From the NCBI GenBank assembly GCA_963739435.1, contig CAVUAN010000012.1:1-64000 (forward strand): a DNA stretch of 64,000 nucleotides. Direction: 5' to 3'. Positions 17,227 to 24,630 of the stretch are shown here, in pieces. A model generated the notes under the pieces. The model saw nothing but the letters and a program-made list of their open reading frames with translations, ran no database searches and had not been told where the DNA came from. The translations under genes were made by a program, and so were the position numbers. The first letter of the stretch is position 1, and every line of letters begins with the position of its first letter. The stretch is from CAVUAN01 sp963739435 (lineage in GTDB: Bacteria > Acidobacteriota > Thermoanaerobaculia > UBA5066 > Gp7-AA6).

Positions 17227-18058
17227 ATTCGGCCGTGACCGCCGGCATCAAGCCCGCGGCGCTGCCCCTGTCGAGCAGCAGCTGAACGGCACGCCGCCCC
17301 TCGGGACCGTATCCCCGGGTCCAGTCGTTGACGTACATCCCGACGAAACGGTCGGCCTGCGCACGGTCGAGGCCGCGGGCATAGCCCAGGGCATGGGTCA
17401 GAGCCGCGTCGCGGTGGGCCAGGCCGTACTCGATCGAGCGGGAAAGGGTGCGCGAGATCCGCGCGATCCGATCGGCTCCCAGATCGCGGCGCACGACGTT
17501 TCCTCCCAATGGCAGCGGCAGTCCCGTCTCGTCCTTCCACCAGCGGCCGAGGTCCACGATGGCGGCCAGCCCTTCCTCCGCAAAGGTGAGCTGTCCTTCG
17601 TGAATCAAGACGCCGGCCTCGAGCCGCCCGCTGCGCACGCCCTCCAGGATTGCGTCGAAGGACTCGAGGACCGTTCGAACGCCAGGCGCCCAGAGAGAAA
17701 GGGCCAGGTGCGCGGTCGTTCGCGAGCCGGGCGAGGCGACCACGACGTCGCCCCGCGCGATCTCTTCCCGCGAGATGGCGCGCCGGCCCACGACGACCGG
17801 GCCGTAGCCGTCGCCGAAGGAGGCTCCGTGAGGAAGCAGCAGGTAGCGCGGGGCCAGCCAGGCATAAGCATGGAAGGAGACTGCCGTCACCGCGAGCTCG
17901 CCCGAGAGAGCCCGGCGGTTCAGGGTCTCGATGTCGGCAAGCTCGTGCGCGAACGCGAGGCCCTCGGTGTCGACTCGCCCCTCGGCGAGGGCGTAGAACA
18001 TGAAGGCGTCGTCGGAATCGGGACTGTGCGCGACCGTGATCGCGCTCTCCTCGGTCAT
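17216..18058 (-). CDS. mqnD: 1,4-dihydroxy-6-naphthoate synthase (futalosine pathway)
   Basis: Enzyme of the futalosine route to menaquinone, converting cyclic dehypoxanthine futalosine to 1,4-dihydroxy-6-naphthoate. The 280-residue periplasmic-binding-protein fold carries the family motif AHSPDSDDAFMFYAL near its N-terminus, and FHAYAWLAPRYLLLPHG, VVASPGSRTTA and GVLIHEGQLTF further on. The frame continues upstream to 18118, but the ATG at 18058 matches the family N-terminus and lies seven bases after a TAGAAT hexamer. Menaquinone is the expected electron donor for the ACIII-caa3 chain at 1-6 kb. Confidence 0.92.
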   Translation of the reverse strand: MTEESAITVAHSPDSDDAFMFYALAEGRVDTEGLAFAHELADIETLNRRALSGELAVTAVSFHAYAWLAPRYLLLPHGASFGDGYGPVVVGRRAISREEIARGDVVVASPGSRTTAHLALSLWAPGVRTVLESFDAILEGVRSGRLEAGVLIHEGQLTFAEEGLAAIVDLGRWWKDETGLPLPLGGNVVRRDLGADRIARISRTLSRSIEYGLAHRDAALTHALGYARGLDRAQADRFVGMYVNDWTRGYGPEGRRAVQLLLDRGSAAGLMPAVTAEYAP

Positions 18059-18065
18059 GCGCCCG

Positions 18066-18071
18066 ATTCTA
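18066..18071 (-). promoter_or_regulatory. -10 box TAGAAT of mqnD
   Basis: TAGAAT on the minus strand ending seven bases before the ATG at 18058. No Shine-Dalgarno between them; fits the leaderless pattern. Confidence 0.5.
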
Positions 18072-18171
18072 CCCGCCGATCGCTTGACAACCGAGCGGAG
18101 GGAAGCCAGAATGAACAAGCGTCGGATGGAAAAAACATCGGCTGTGATCAGTCAAGAAGTTTCGAAAATGA

Positions 18172-18316
18172 AAACGCCGGGCGGCGATAACCACCCGGCG
18201 GCTTTAACAAGCATGCCTGTTCCGTCTTACGACAGCGACAGACTGAAGGCGAAACGCCCTTGGGAAGGGGCGGCAAAAGTAGCACCTCGCCCGATGCCTG
18301 TCAATCCGCTGACAGG
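18172..18316 (+). promoter_or_regulatory. Structured leader upstream of the lysine-rich peptide gene
   Basis: Three inverted repeats precede the small gene: GCCGGGCGG/CCACCCGGC at about 18174-18201 (one G-U pair), CGCCCTT/AAGGGGCG at about 18255-18272, and a perfect CCTGTCA-ATCCGC-TGACAGG hairpin at 18297-18316 that partly covers the Shine-Dalgarno. This suggests control of translation or mRNA stability. It does not match a riboswitch class I recognise. Confidence 0.45.
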
Positions 18317-18330
18317 AGGGAGGTGACATC

Positions 18331-18390
18331 ATGGCAACGAAGAAGAAGGCCGCAAAGAAGGGTAAGAAGGCCGCGAAGAAAAAGAAGTAA
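18331..18390 (+). CDS. 19-residue lysine-rich peptide (MATKKKAAKKGKKAAKKKK)
   Basis: Short open frame with strong coding context. A Shine-Dalgarno GGAGGGAGGTG ends six bases before the ATG, and a clear factor-independent terminator lies about 34 bases after the TAA. Eleven of 19 residues are lysine and the rest are Ala, Gly, Thr and Met, resembling the (K/A)-rich tails of bacterial histone H1-like or HU-like DNA-binding proteins. A nucleic-acid-binding or ribosome-associated role is possible but is only inferred. It is flanked by mqnD (divergent) and padR and is too short for standard gene callers. Confidence 0.65.
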   Translation: MATKKKAAKKGKKAAKKKK

Positions 18391-18423
18391 GTCAACGACT
18401 TACGAATTTCCCAACGGATCTAC

Positions 18424-18449
18424 GGGGGCCTTCGGGCCCCCTCTTTTTT
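18424..18449 (+). terminator. Factor-independent terminator after the lysine-rich peptide gene
   Basis: GGGGGCC-TTCG-GGCCCCC stem-loop (perfect 7-bp stem, TTCG tetraloop) followed by CTCTTTTTT. It is the strongest terminator in the window. Confidence 0.9.
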
Positions 18450-18499
18450 GTCCACTTTTCTGTCCACCTCCGATCTAAAGCCCAAGCGAGGGCGCCGAG

Positions 18500-18519
18500 C
18501 TATATCAGTGTTGATATAG
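18500..18519. promoter_or_regulatory. Operator palindrome CTATATCA-GTGT-TGATATAG overlapping the padR -10 box
   Basis: Perfect 8-bp inverted repeat with a 4-bp spacer, seven bases upstream of the padR ATG. The TATAGT at 18515-18520 can serve as the -10 box with a six-base spacer to the ATG, so repressor binding would block RNA polymerase. Autoregulation by the PadR protein, and through it control of the downstream molybdoenzyme operon, is inferred. Confidence 0.7.
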
Positions 18520-18526
18520 TTTTCGC

Positions 18527-19063
18527 ATGTCGCTCCCGCACGTCCTTCTCGGTCTTCTCGCCGAGGAGCCGCGCACCGGATACGACCTCGCGCGCGCGCT
18601 CGCGACGGAAGTCGAGCCGGTGTGGCGGGCCGAGTTCTCGCAGATCTACCCGGCCCTGGCCCGCCTCCGGCGGGCCGGGTTCGTGCTCCTCCGGGTGCTC
18701 GGCCCCCGCCACGGACCCCGCCGGAACCTCTACCGGGTGACCGCGGCCGGCCGCCGGGAGCTCAAGCGCTGGCTAGCCCTCCCCTCCTCCCCCCCTCGCG
18801 GCAAGGATGAGGCCCTGGCCCGCCTCGCCTTCCTGGATTTCCTCGACCCCGGTGAGCGGCGCCTCGCCCTCGCCCGCTACGAGCGCGCCCTCTCGGAGGA
18901 GGCGCGGCGGCTGCGCCAGGCTCCACCCCCTCACGGCTTCCGCGAGAAGGCTCGCGGGGTCGTCCTGGAGCGGCTCGAGGCGTCGCGCCGCGCGGTCGCG
19001 GCCCTGGCGCGCAGCGACGCCGCGGCGCCTCTCCACGCGGCCGCGGCGGCCAAGAAGAAATGA
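18527..19063 (+). CDS. PadR-family transcriptional regulator
   Basis: 178-residue winged-helix repressor. The N-terminal domain (HVLLGLLAEEPRTGYDLARAL, EFSQIYPALARLRRAGFV, YRVTAAGRRELKRWL) is typical PadR. A longer helical C-terminal region for dimerisation ends in an Ala/Lys-rich tail. PadR proteins usually sense phenolics or drugs. It heads the operon padR-mocA-paoA-paoC-paoB, with the mocA ATG overlapping its stop (ATGA). The perfect palindrome directly upstream is a likely autoregulatory site. There is no Shine-Dalgarno; the mRNA is probably leaderless. Confidence 0.9.
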   Translation: MSLPHVLLGLLAEEPRTGYDLARALATEVEPVWRAEFSQIYPALARLRRAGFVLLRVLGPRHGPRRNLYRVTAAGRRELKRWLALPSSPPRGKDEALARLAFLDFLDPGERRLALARYERALSEEARRLRQAPPPHGFREKARGVVLERLEASRRAVAALARSDAAAPLHAAAAAKKK

Positions 19064-19638
19064 AGCTCGGCGCGGTCGTCCTCGCCGCCGGACTCTCGCG
19101 CCGCATGGGCCGGGAAAAGGTCCTCCTGGCCTTCGGGGGACAGACCGTTCTCGAGCGGGTGCTTGCGACATTGGCCGCCGCGGGCGTCTCCGAGCGCGTG
19201 GCCGTCGTGCGGGCGGATCTTCCGGAGGCCGGCAGGATCGCGCGGGCTGCGGGGGCGCGGACGGTCGTGAACCCGCGCCCGCAGGAGGAGATGCTCCTCT
19301 CGATCCGGATGGGGATCGCCGAGCTGCAGCTGGATGTCGATGGTTTCTATGTCTGGCCGGCCGATCACCCCGCCGTGGCTGTTTCGACACTGCTTCAGCT
19401 CGCGCAGAGAGCGGGGCGCGGGCATGTCGTCCTGCCCGTGCGTGACGGGCGCCGGGGGCATCCGGTCCTCGTCGGAGCGGACCTGATCCCGGAGATCGCC
19501 GCGATCCCCGAGGGCGAAGGCCTTCGCCACCTGTGGCGTGTGAGGCCGGAGGTCTTAACCGAGGTCGCCGTGCCCGACCCGGGTGTGCTGCTTGACCTGA
19601 ACACGCCGGAGGACTATGAAGGGGCCCTGGACGTATGA
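19060..19638 (+). CDS. mocA: Molybdenum cofactor cytidylyltransferase-like protein (MocA family)
   Basis: Nucleotidyltransferase of 192 residues with the GT-A fold signature VVLAAGLSRRMGREK and the acidic metal-binding motif YVWPADHPAV near residue 90. RRGHPVLVG matches the MocA/NTP_transf_3 family. MocA transfers CMP to molybdopterin to make MCD, the cofactor of many xanthine dehydrogenase-family enzymes. The position between padR and the molybdoenzyme genes supports that role. Start overlaps the padR stop by four bases. An enzyme for another sugar or cofactor nucleotide is possible but less likely in this context. Confidence 0.82.
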   Translation: MKLGAVVLAAGLSRRMGREKVLLAFGGQTVLERVLATLAAAGVSERVAVVRADLPEAGRIARAAGARTVVNPRPQEEMLLSIRMGIAELQLDVDGFYVWPADHPAVAVSTLLQLAQRAGRGHVVLPVRDGRRGHPVLVGADLIPEIAAIPEGEGLRHLWRVRPEVLTEVAVPDPGVLLDLNTPEDYEGALDV

Positions 19639-19660
19639 TCTTCTCGCGAGAGGAGGCCCC

Positions 19661-20377
19661 ATGAGCGACGAGCCGAAATCCGGTTTCACGCGGAGGGATC
19701 TCGTGCGGGGCGCGCTCGTCGGCGCTGCCGCCGCCGCAGTTCCGGCGCGGGCCCCCGCGGCGCCGGCAAATCGGGCGATCGGCCCCCAGGCCGTTCCGAT
19801 CTCACTCCAGATCAACGGCAAGACCGAGAATCTCCTCGTCGAACCTCGCGTCGTGCTGGCCGATGCCTTGCGCGACCGCATCGGCTTGACGGGGACGAAG
19901 GTCGCCTGTGGGCGGGGCGCCTGCGGCGCCTGCACGGTGCTCGTGGACGGAGCGGCCCAGTGCTCCTGCCTGTTGCTGGCCGTGGAGATGCCGGGCCGCT
20001 CGATCACGACGATCGAGGGGCTGAAGACGGACAATCGCCTGTCGCCGATCCAGGAGGCCTTCGTGGCGGCCGACGCGCTGCAGTGCGGCTTCTGCACCTC
20101 CGGGATGGTCCTGTCCTGCAAGATCCTGCTGGATAAGAACCCGAAGCCCAGCCGCGACGAGATCCGTGAGGCCGTGGCCGGCAATCTCTGCCGCTGCGGC
20201 ACGTATCCCCACGTTCTCGACGCGGTCGAGCGGGCGGCGGGGATCAAGACGGCCGGCAGCTCGCTGACGATTCTGGAGCCCGTGACGATGGCGCGCGCCC
20301 GGCACGGCTCGCTTCTGACAACCGACTCGCGGGTCGGACCGGCAACCCTCGAAGCTCTCGAAGCCGAGGAGGCCTGA
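19661..20377 (+). CDS. paoA: Molybdenum hydroxylase 2Fe-2S subunit with Tat signal (PaoA/YagT-like)
   Basis: Iron-sulfur subunit, 238 residues, of a xanthine-oxidase-family aldehyde oxidoreductase. The N-terminus is a twin-arginine signal (FTRRDLVRGALVGAAAAA), so the folded complex is probably exported to the periplasm. Two [2Fe-2S] clusters are evident: CGRGACGACTVLVDG in the ferredoxin domain, and CGFCTSGM plus NLCRCGTYPHV in the helical domain. ATG 19661 follows GAGAGGAGG; an upstream in-frame ATG at 19616 overlaps mocA and would bury the Tat signal. It is followed two bases later by the molybdenum subunit. Confidence 0.92.
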   Translation: MSDEPKSGFTRRDLVRGALVGAAAAAVPARAPAAPANRAIGPQAVPISLQINGKTENLLVEPRVVLADALRDRIGLTGTKVACGRGACGACTVLVDGAAQCSCLLLAVEMPGRSITTIEGLKTDNRLSPIQEAFVAADALQCGFCTSGMVLSCKILLDKNPKPSRDEIREAVAGNLCRCGTYPHVLDAVERAAGIKTAGSSLTILEPVTMARARHGSLLTTDSRVGPATLEALEAEEA

Positions 20378-20378
20378 C

Positions 20379-22682
20379 ATGGGCAAGGAAAAGATCCGCG
20401 TCGGCTTCGATGGCAAGTTCGAATCAAAAGAGATTGTCGTCGCGCCGGGCGACCCGGCACCCTGGGACCCGTCACAGAAGTTCTCGATCCTGGGATCCCG
20501 CGTCCCGCGCCTGGACGGCCCGGCCAAGGTATCCGGCCAGGCCCGCTACTCGATCGACGTCCGCCTGCCGGGGATGCTCTACGGCAAGATCCTCCGCAGC
20601 CCGTATCCGGCGGCTACCGTCGTCTCCATGGACCTCGACGCCGCCAGGAAAATGCCGGGCGTAAAGGCCGCGATTCCGATCGCGAAGGCCGGCGATGCCC
20701 TGCGCTACGCGGGACAGGCCGTTGCCGCGCTCGCGGCCGAGACGCCCGAGCAGACCCTCGACGCCCTCGCGGCCATCCGGGTGAAGTACGACCCGAAGCC
20801 TTTCGTCGTGGATGTCGCGGCGGCCCGCAAGGCCGGCGCGCCGCTCGTCTTCGCCGGCCAGGTCGAGAACAAGGCTTCGGCAGGCGACATGCCGGGGGCA
20901 GCCAGGCCGCTCCCGCGTGACGGCAACGTGCAGGGCCCGCGTAAGAGCGACAAGGGCAATGTCGACGAAGGGTTCCAGAAGGCGGACGTCCTCGTCGAGA
21001 GCACGTACGTGACGCAGGTCCAGACGCACACGGCTCTCGAGACGCACGGCCTGGTGGCTGCCTGGGAGCCCGATGGGAGCCTCAAGGTCTGGGCCTCGAC
21101 ACAGGGCATCTTCACCGTGCGCAACGAGCTGGCGGAGGTTTTCGGCCTCGACAAGTCCAAGGTCGTGGTCACGACGGAGTACATGGGTGGAGGCTTCGGC
21201 GCCAAGTTCGGAGCGGGTGTCGAAGGCGTCACTGCGGCCAAGCTAGCGAAGGAGGCCGGCTTGCCCGTCAAGCTCTTCTGCGACCGCAAAGACGAGCACC
21301 TGGCGGTCGGAAATCGTCCGTCCGCGATCCAGTGGATCAAGGCCGGCGCGACGAAAGACGGCAAGCTGACCGCGCTGCACCTCGTGGTGCATGGCAACGG
21401 CGGGACCAATGGCGGCACGGGCTCGTCCGGGCCCTTGAAGAACGTCTATGCCTGCGACAACGTGAAGACCGAGGAGTTCGACGTCTTCACCAACTCGGGC
21501 CCTTCGGCCGCCTTCCGCGCGCCTGGCCATCCGCAAGGCTCCTTCGCCCTCGAGACGATGATGGACGAGCTCGCGGGCAAGCTAAAGATGGACCCGCTCG
21601 AGCTCCGAATGAAGAACGACCCCTCGGAGGTCCGGCGCCACGAGTTCTCGATCGGAGCCGAACGGATCGGCTGGAAGGACCGCGATGCGCGGCGCGCGAC
21701 GAAGGATCCCGCGATCCTCCGCGGTGTCGGCATGGGGGCGGCTGTCTGGTACAACACGGGCGGCACCGGCCCCAAAGCCACGGTCACGATCTATCGCGAC
21801 GGTTCGGCCGATGTCGAGCAGGGCGTGCAGGACCTGGGGACGGGCGCCCGCACGATGGTCGGCATCGTGGCGGCCGAGGAGCTCGGACTGCCTCTGGCCA
21901 AGGTCAACGTTCGCATTGGCGATTCCGCCATGCCCTTCGGCCCGGCTTCCGGCGGCTCGACGACGACGCCTTCCTCGGCTCCCTCGATCCGAGCGGCCGC
22001 CTGGCAAGCCAAGCAGAAAGTCGCCGAGGTCCTGGCAAAGGCCTGGAGCGTCCCGAACGAACAGGTCGAGATCGGCAGCGGCGCCTTCTCCGTCAAGGGC
22101 GACGACTCGAAGAAGCTCTCGTGGACGGAAGCCTGCGCCAAACTGCCCGAAGCGGGCGTGTCGGCCACGGCCTCGCGCGCCGAGAACCACGACGACGCCT
22201 GGAAGCGCTTCACGACGGGCGCGCAGTTCGCCGAGGTCGAGGTGGATACGGAGACCGGCCGCGTCCGGGTCGTGAGGGTCGTGGCCGTTCACGATTGCGG
22301 CCTGGTCGTCAACGCCCTGACGACCGAGAGCCAGGTGCAGGGCGGCGTCATCCAGGGCGTCTCCTATGCCCTGTTCGAAGACCGCGTGCTCGACCGGCCG
22401 ACCGGCAAGATGGTCAACGCGAACGTCGACCAATACAAGATCGCCGGAGCCCGGGACGTGCCCGAGATCGAAACGATCCTGGTGCCCGTCTGGGACGGCG
22501 TCAACAACACGAACTCGGTCGGGATCGGCGAGCCCGCGACCGTGCCCACGGCGGGAGCGATTGCCAACGCGGTCTCCCATGCCATCGGCGCCCGCATCCG
22601 CCGGCTCCCCATCACGCCGGAGGTCGTCCTGGAGGCCCTCCGGGAGGCCGAAGCCGGGTCGGCGAAAGGAGGCGGAGCGTGA
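20379..22682 (+). CDS. paoC: Molybdenum hydroxylase large subunit (PaoC/YagR-like)
   Basis: Molybdopterin-binding catalytic subunit of 767 residues. The aldehyde-oxidase a/b hammerhead domain begins at FSILGSRVPRLDGPAKVSG. The Mo-binding segments are MGGGFGAKFG near residue 270, AAFRAPGHPQGSFALE near 375, GVQDLGTGARTMVG near 480 and the C-terminal GIGEPATVPTAGA with the catalytic Glu. The substrate (aldehyde, aromatic acid or N-heterocycle) cannot be told. It has no signal peptide and is probably carried by PaoA's Tat signal. The GTG of paoB overlaps its stop. Confidence 0.92.
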   Translation: MGKEKIRVGFDGKFESKEIVVAPGDPAPWDPSQKFSILGSRVPRLDGPAKVSGQARYSIDVRLPGMLYGKILRSPYPAATVVSMDLDAARKMPGVKAAIPIAKAGDALRYAGQAVAALAAETPEQTLDALAAIRVKYDPKPFVVDVAAARKAGAPLVFAGQVENKASAGDMPGAARPLPRDGNVQGPRKSDKGNVDEGFQKADVLVESTYVTQVQTHTALETHGLVAAWEPDGSLKVWASTQGIFTVRNELAEVFGLDKSKVVVTTEYMGGGFGAKFGAGVEGVTAAKLAKEAGLPVKLFCDRKDEHLAVGNRPSAIQWIKAGATKDGKLTALHLVVHGNGGTNGGTGSSGPLKNVYACDNVKTEEFDVFTNSGPSAAFRAPGHPQGSFALETMMDELAGKLKMDPLELRMKNDPSEVRRHEFSIGAERIGWKDRDARRATKDPAILRGVGMGAAVWYNTGGTGPKATVTIYRDGSADVEQGVQDLGTGARTMVGIVAAEELGLPLAKVNVRIGDSAMPFGPASGGSTTTPSSAPSIRAAAWQAKQKVAEVLAKAWSVPNEQVEIGSGAFSVKGDDSKKLSWTEACAKLPEAGVSATASRAENHDDAWKRFTTGAQFAEVEVDTETGRVRVVRVVAVHDCGLVVNALTTESQVQGGVIQGVSYALFEDRVLDRPTGKMVNANVDQYKIAGARDVPEIETILVPVWDGVNNTNSVGIGEPATVPTAGAIANAVSHAIGARIRRLPITPEVVLEALREAEAGSAKGGGA

Positions 22683-23650
22683 AGAACTTCGTCCTGCTGC
22701 CCGTCGCCTCTCTGGCCGAGGCCGCGCGCGAGTGTGCCAAGCCGCGAACCGAGCTCAAAGCCGGAGGAGTCGACCTGATCGACCGCATGAAAGAAGGCCT
22801 CGACACGCCCGAGCGCGTCGTTTCAATCACCGGGATCCCGGGACTGGACAGGATCGCGATCGGCTCGCCGTCGCGCATCGGCGCACTGGCGACGCTGGCG
22901 CACATCGCCGACAGCGCGGAGGTCAAGCGCGCTTATCCGGCTCTGGCCGACGCCGCGGGCGGAGCCGCCACACCCCAGATCCGCAACATGGCGACCCTCG
23001 GCGGAAACATCGCCCAGCGGCCCCGCTGCTGGTACTACCGCAGCGCCGACTTCGACTGCCGCAAGAAGGGCGGCAACGAGTGCTATGCGCAGGAGGGCGA
23101 GAACCGCTTCCACGCGATCTTCGACACGGACCTCGTCTGCGTCTGCGTGCATCCCTCGGCAACCGCCACGGCTCTCGTCGCCTACGACGCCTCGGCCGAG
23201 ATCGTCTCGCCCAAGGGCAAGAAGGCCGTCAAGCTGGAGGCTCTCTTCGCAAAGCCGGTCACCGACCCGACGCGCGAGAACCATCTCCAGCCGGGCGAGA
23301 TCATCGAGGCGGTGACGCTGCCGGCGCAGCCTGCGGGGGCGCGGTCCGCCTACAGGAAGGTCAAGGAGAAGGAGACCTTCGACTGGCCGCTCGTCGAGGT
23401 GTGCGTGGCCCTCGAGCTCTCTTCGGGGTCGATCCGCGGCGCGCGCGTCGTGCTCGGCCACGTGGCCCAGGTGCCCTGGCGCTCGAAGGAAGCCGAGGCC
23501 GTCTTAAACGGCAGCAAGCCGACTCCCGAGTTGATCAAGAAGGCCGCTCTGGCCGCCGTCTCGGGAGCGAAGCCTTTGTCTCAGAACGCCTACAAGGTGC
23601 GCCTGGCCCGGGTCACCCTCGAACGGACGCTGCGCGCGGCTCTTGCCTGA
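22679..23650 (+). CDS. paoB: Molybdenum hydroxylase FAD subunit with extra Fe-S cluster (PaoB/YagS-like)
   Basis: FAD-binding subunit of 323 residues that passes electrons from the Fe-S clusters to the final acceptor. FAD-binding motifs LGSPSRIGALATLAHIA (read here as IGSPS...) and RNMATLGGNIAQRPRC are present. The cysteine-rich insert from CWYYRSADFDC to GGNECYAQEG, with a further CVCVH pair downstream, corresponds to the [4Fe-4S] insertion of PaoB and HcrB-type subunits. GTG 22679 overlaps the paoC stop (GTGA). The gene order small-large-FAD differs from the E. coli paoABC order. Confidence 0.9.
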   Translation: MKNFVLLPVASLAEAARECAKPRTELKAGGVDLIDRMKEGLDTPERVVSITGIPGLDRIAIGSPSRIGALATLAHIADSAEVKRAYPALADAAGGAATPQIRNMATLGGNIAQRPRCWYYRSADFDCRKKGGNECYAQEGENRFHAIFDTDLVCVCVHPSATATALVAYDASAEIVSPKGKKAVKLEALFAKPVTDPTRENHLQPGEIIEAVTLPAQPAGARSAYRKVKEKETFDWPLVEVCVALELSSGSIRGARVVLGHVAQVPWRSKEAEAVLNGSKPTPELIKKAALAAVSGAKPLSQNAYKVRLARVTLERTLRAALA

Positions 23651-23915
23651 GGACGGCCCGCGGTTCGCGGGCCCGGTCGTGGACGGCTCGCGCGAGCCGG
23701 ACCCGTACATCTGCCGGCACCTGCGGACAAAGACGATGTACGTGCCCGACTCCTACGCCGAGCGGGACATCTCGCGCTCGGGCTCGACCCAGCAGTTCTG
23801 GTGCCTGCAGACCATGCGCTCCGACGGCCCCGACGGCGACCTGGCCTTGCCGGAGGTCTGCCTGAAAAGCCGGAGCTGCTTCGAAGTGTCCCCTCTCCCT
23901 CCGGGAGAGGGTTAG
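23643..23915 (+). CDS. Small cysteine-containing protein at the end of the pao operon
   Basis: Hypothetical protein of up to 90 residues with four cysteines, in YICRHLRTK, QFWCLQTM and VCLKSRSCFE. The composition looks coding, and it overlaps the paoB stop by eight bases (TTG start), which suggests translational coupling and a role linked to the molybdoenzyme. I do not recognise the family. The last eight or so residues come from the palindromic repeat at 23889-24011, which also supplies the stop codon, so the native C-terminus may have been altered. A metal- or Fe-S-binding role is only a guess from the cysteines. Confidence 0.55.
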   Translation: MPEDGPRFAGPVVDGSREPDPYICRHLRTKTMYVPDSYAERDISRSGSTQQFWCLQTMRSDGPDGDLALPEVCLKSRSCFEVSPLPPGEG

Positions 23916-24011
23916 GGTGAGGGGTTAACAGCCACCCAAGGGATTCTTCGAAGCGGAACCGAGGCGAGAGCTTTCCCCTCACCCCGCCCCTCTCCCGGTG
24001 GGAGAGGGGGT
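23889..24011. repeat. CCCTCTCCC-GGGAGAGGG paired palindromic repeat, copy 2
   Basis: Same architecture as 15074-15189: arms at about 23889-23924 and 23974-24011 in inverted orientation, each with a CCCTCTCC/GGAGAGGG hairpin and GGGTGAGGGG. It lies between convergent genes and could end transcription from both sides. Confidence 0.85.
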
Positions 24012-24015
24012 TCCC

Positions 24016-24600
24016 CTATTTTTTCTTCAAATCCATCAACACGAGCCGCGCGACGGCTTTCAGAGTGTCGAAGACGCCCATGCCCGTCGTGGCGGTGGCC
24101 TCGAAGGTGGGCTCGCCCTTGATGTTGAGGTTCCGGTACATCACGTCCGTCGACACGGAGGTCGGCAGGTCGCGCTTGTTGAACTGGAGGACGTAGGGGA
24201 TCGCCGAGATGTCGTAGCCCTGCTCCTTGAGGTTCTTGTCCAGGTTTCTTATCGACTCGGCGTTGGCCTCCATGCGGGCCTCCTGGGAGTCCGCCACGAA
24301 GACGACGCCGTCCACACCCTTGAGGATCAGCTTTCTCGACGCGTCGTAGAAGACCTGACCGGGGACCGTGTACAGGTGGAAGCGCGTCTTGAATCCCTTG
24401 ACCGTCCCCAGGTCGAGCGGCAGAAAGTCGAAGAAGAGCGTGCGGTCGGTCTCGGTGGCCAGCGAGATCAGCTTGCCCTTGGCAGACGGGTTCGTGCGGT
24501 CGTAGATGTACTGGAGGTTGGTGGTCTTGCCGCACAGGCCTGGCCCGTAGTACACGATCTTGCAGTTGATCTCGCGGGCGGCATAGTTGATGAACGTCAT
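24016..24600 (-). CDS. mglA: MglA-type Ras-like GTPase
   Basis: Small GTPase that sets cell polarity and drives gliding or pilus polarity in myxobacteria and relatives. The 194-residue protein has the P-loop YYGPGLCGKTTNL near residue 18, the MglA-type switch region TVPGQVFYDASRK, and NKRDLP for guanine recognition. It follows mglB (gap 30 bases), the usual GTPase-GAP pair. The C-terminus ends in lysines just before a palindromic repeat. Confidence 0.95.
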   Translation of the reverse strand: MTFINYAAREINCKIVYYGPGLCGKTTNLQYIYDRTNPSAKGKLISLATETDRTLFFDFLPLDLGTVKGFKTRFHLYTVPGQVFYDASRKLILKGVDGVVFVADSQEARMEANAESIRNLDKNLKEQGYDISAIPYVLQFNKRDLPTSVSTDVMYRNLNIKGEPTFEATATTGMGVFDTLKAVARLVLMDLKKK

Positions 24601-24630
24601 TCGGTCACCAGGTCAGTCGATGGGATCGGG

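Noticed and set aside
18165..18330. Known riboswitch upstream of the lysine-rich peptide
   Set aside because: Hairpins are present but I could not match a lysine, ykkC or other riboswitch core; kept only as a structured leader.
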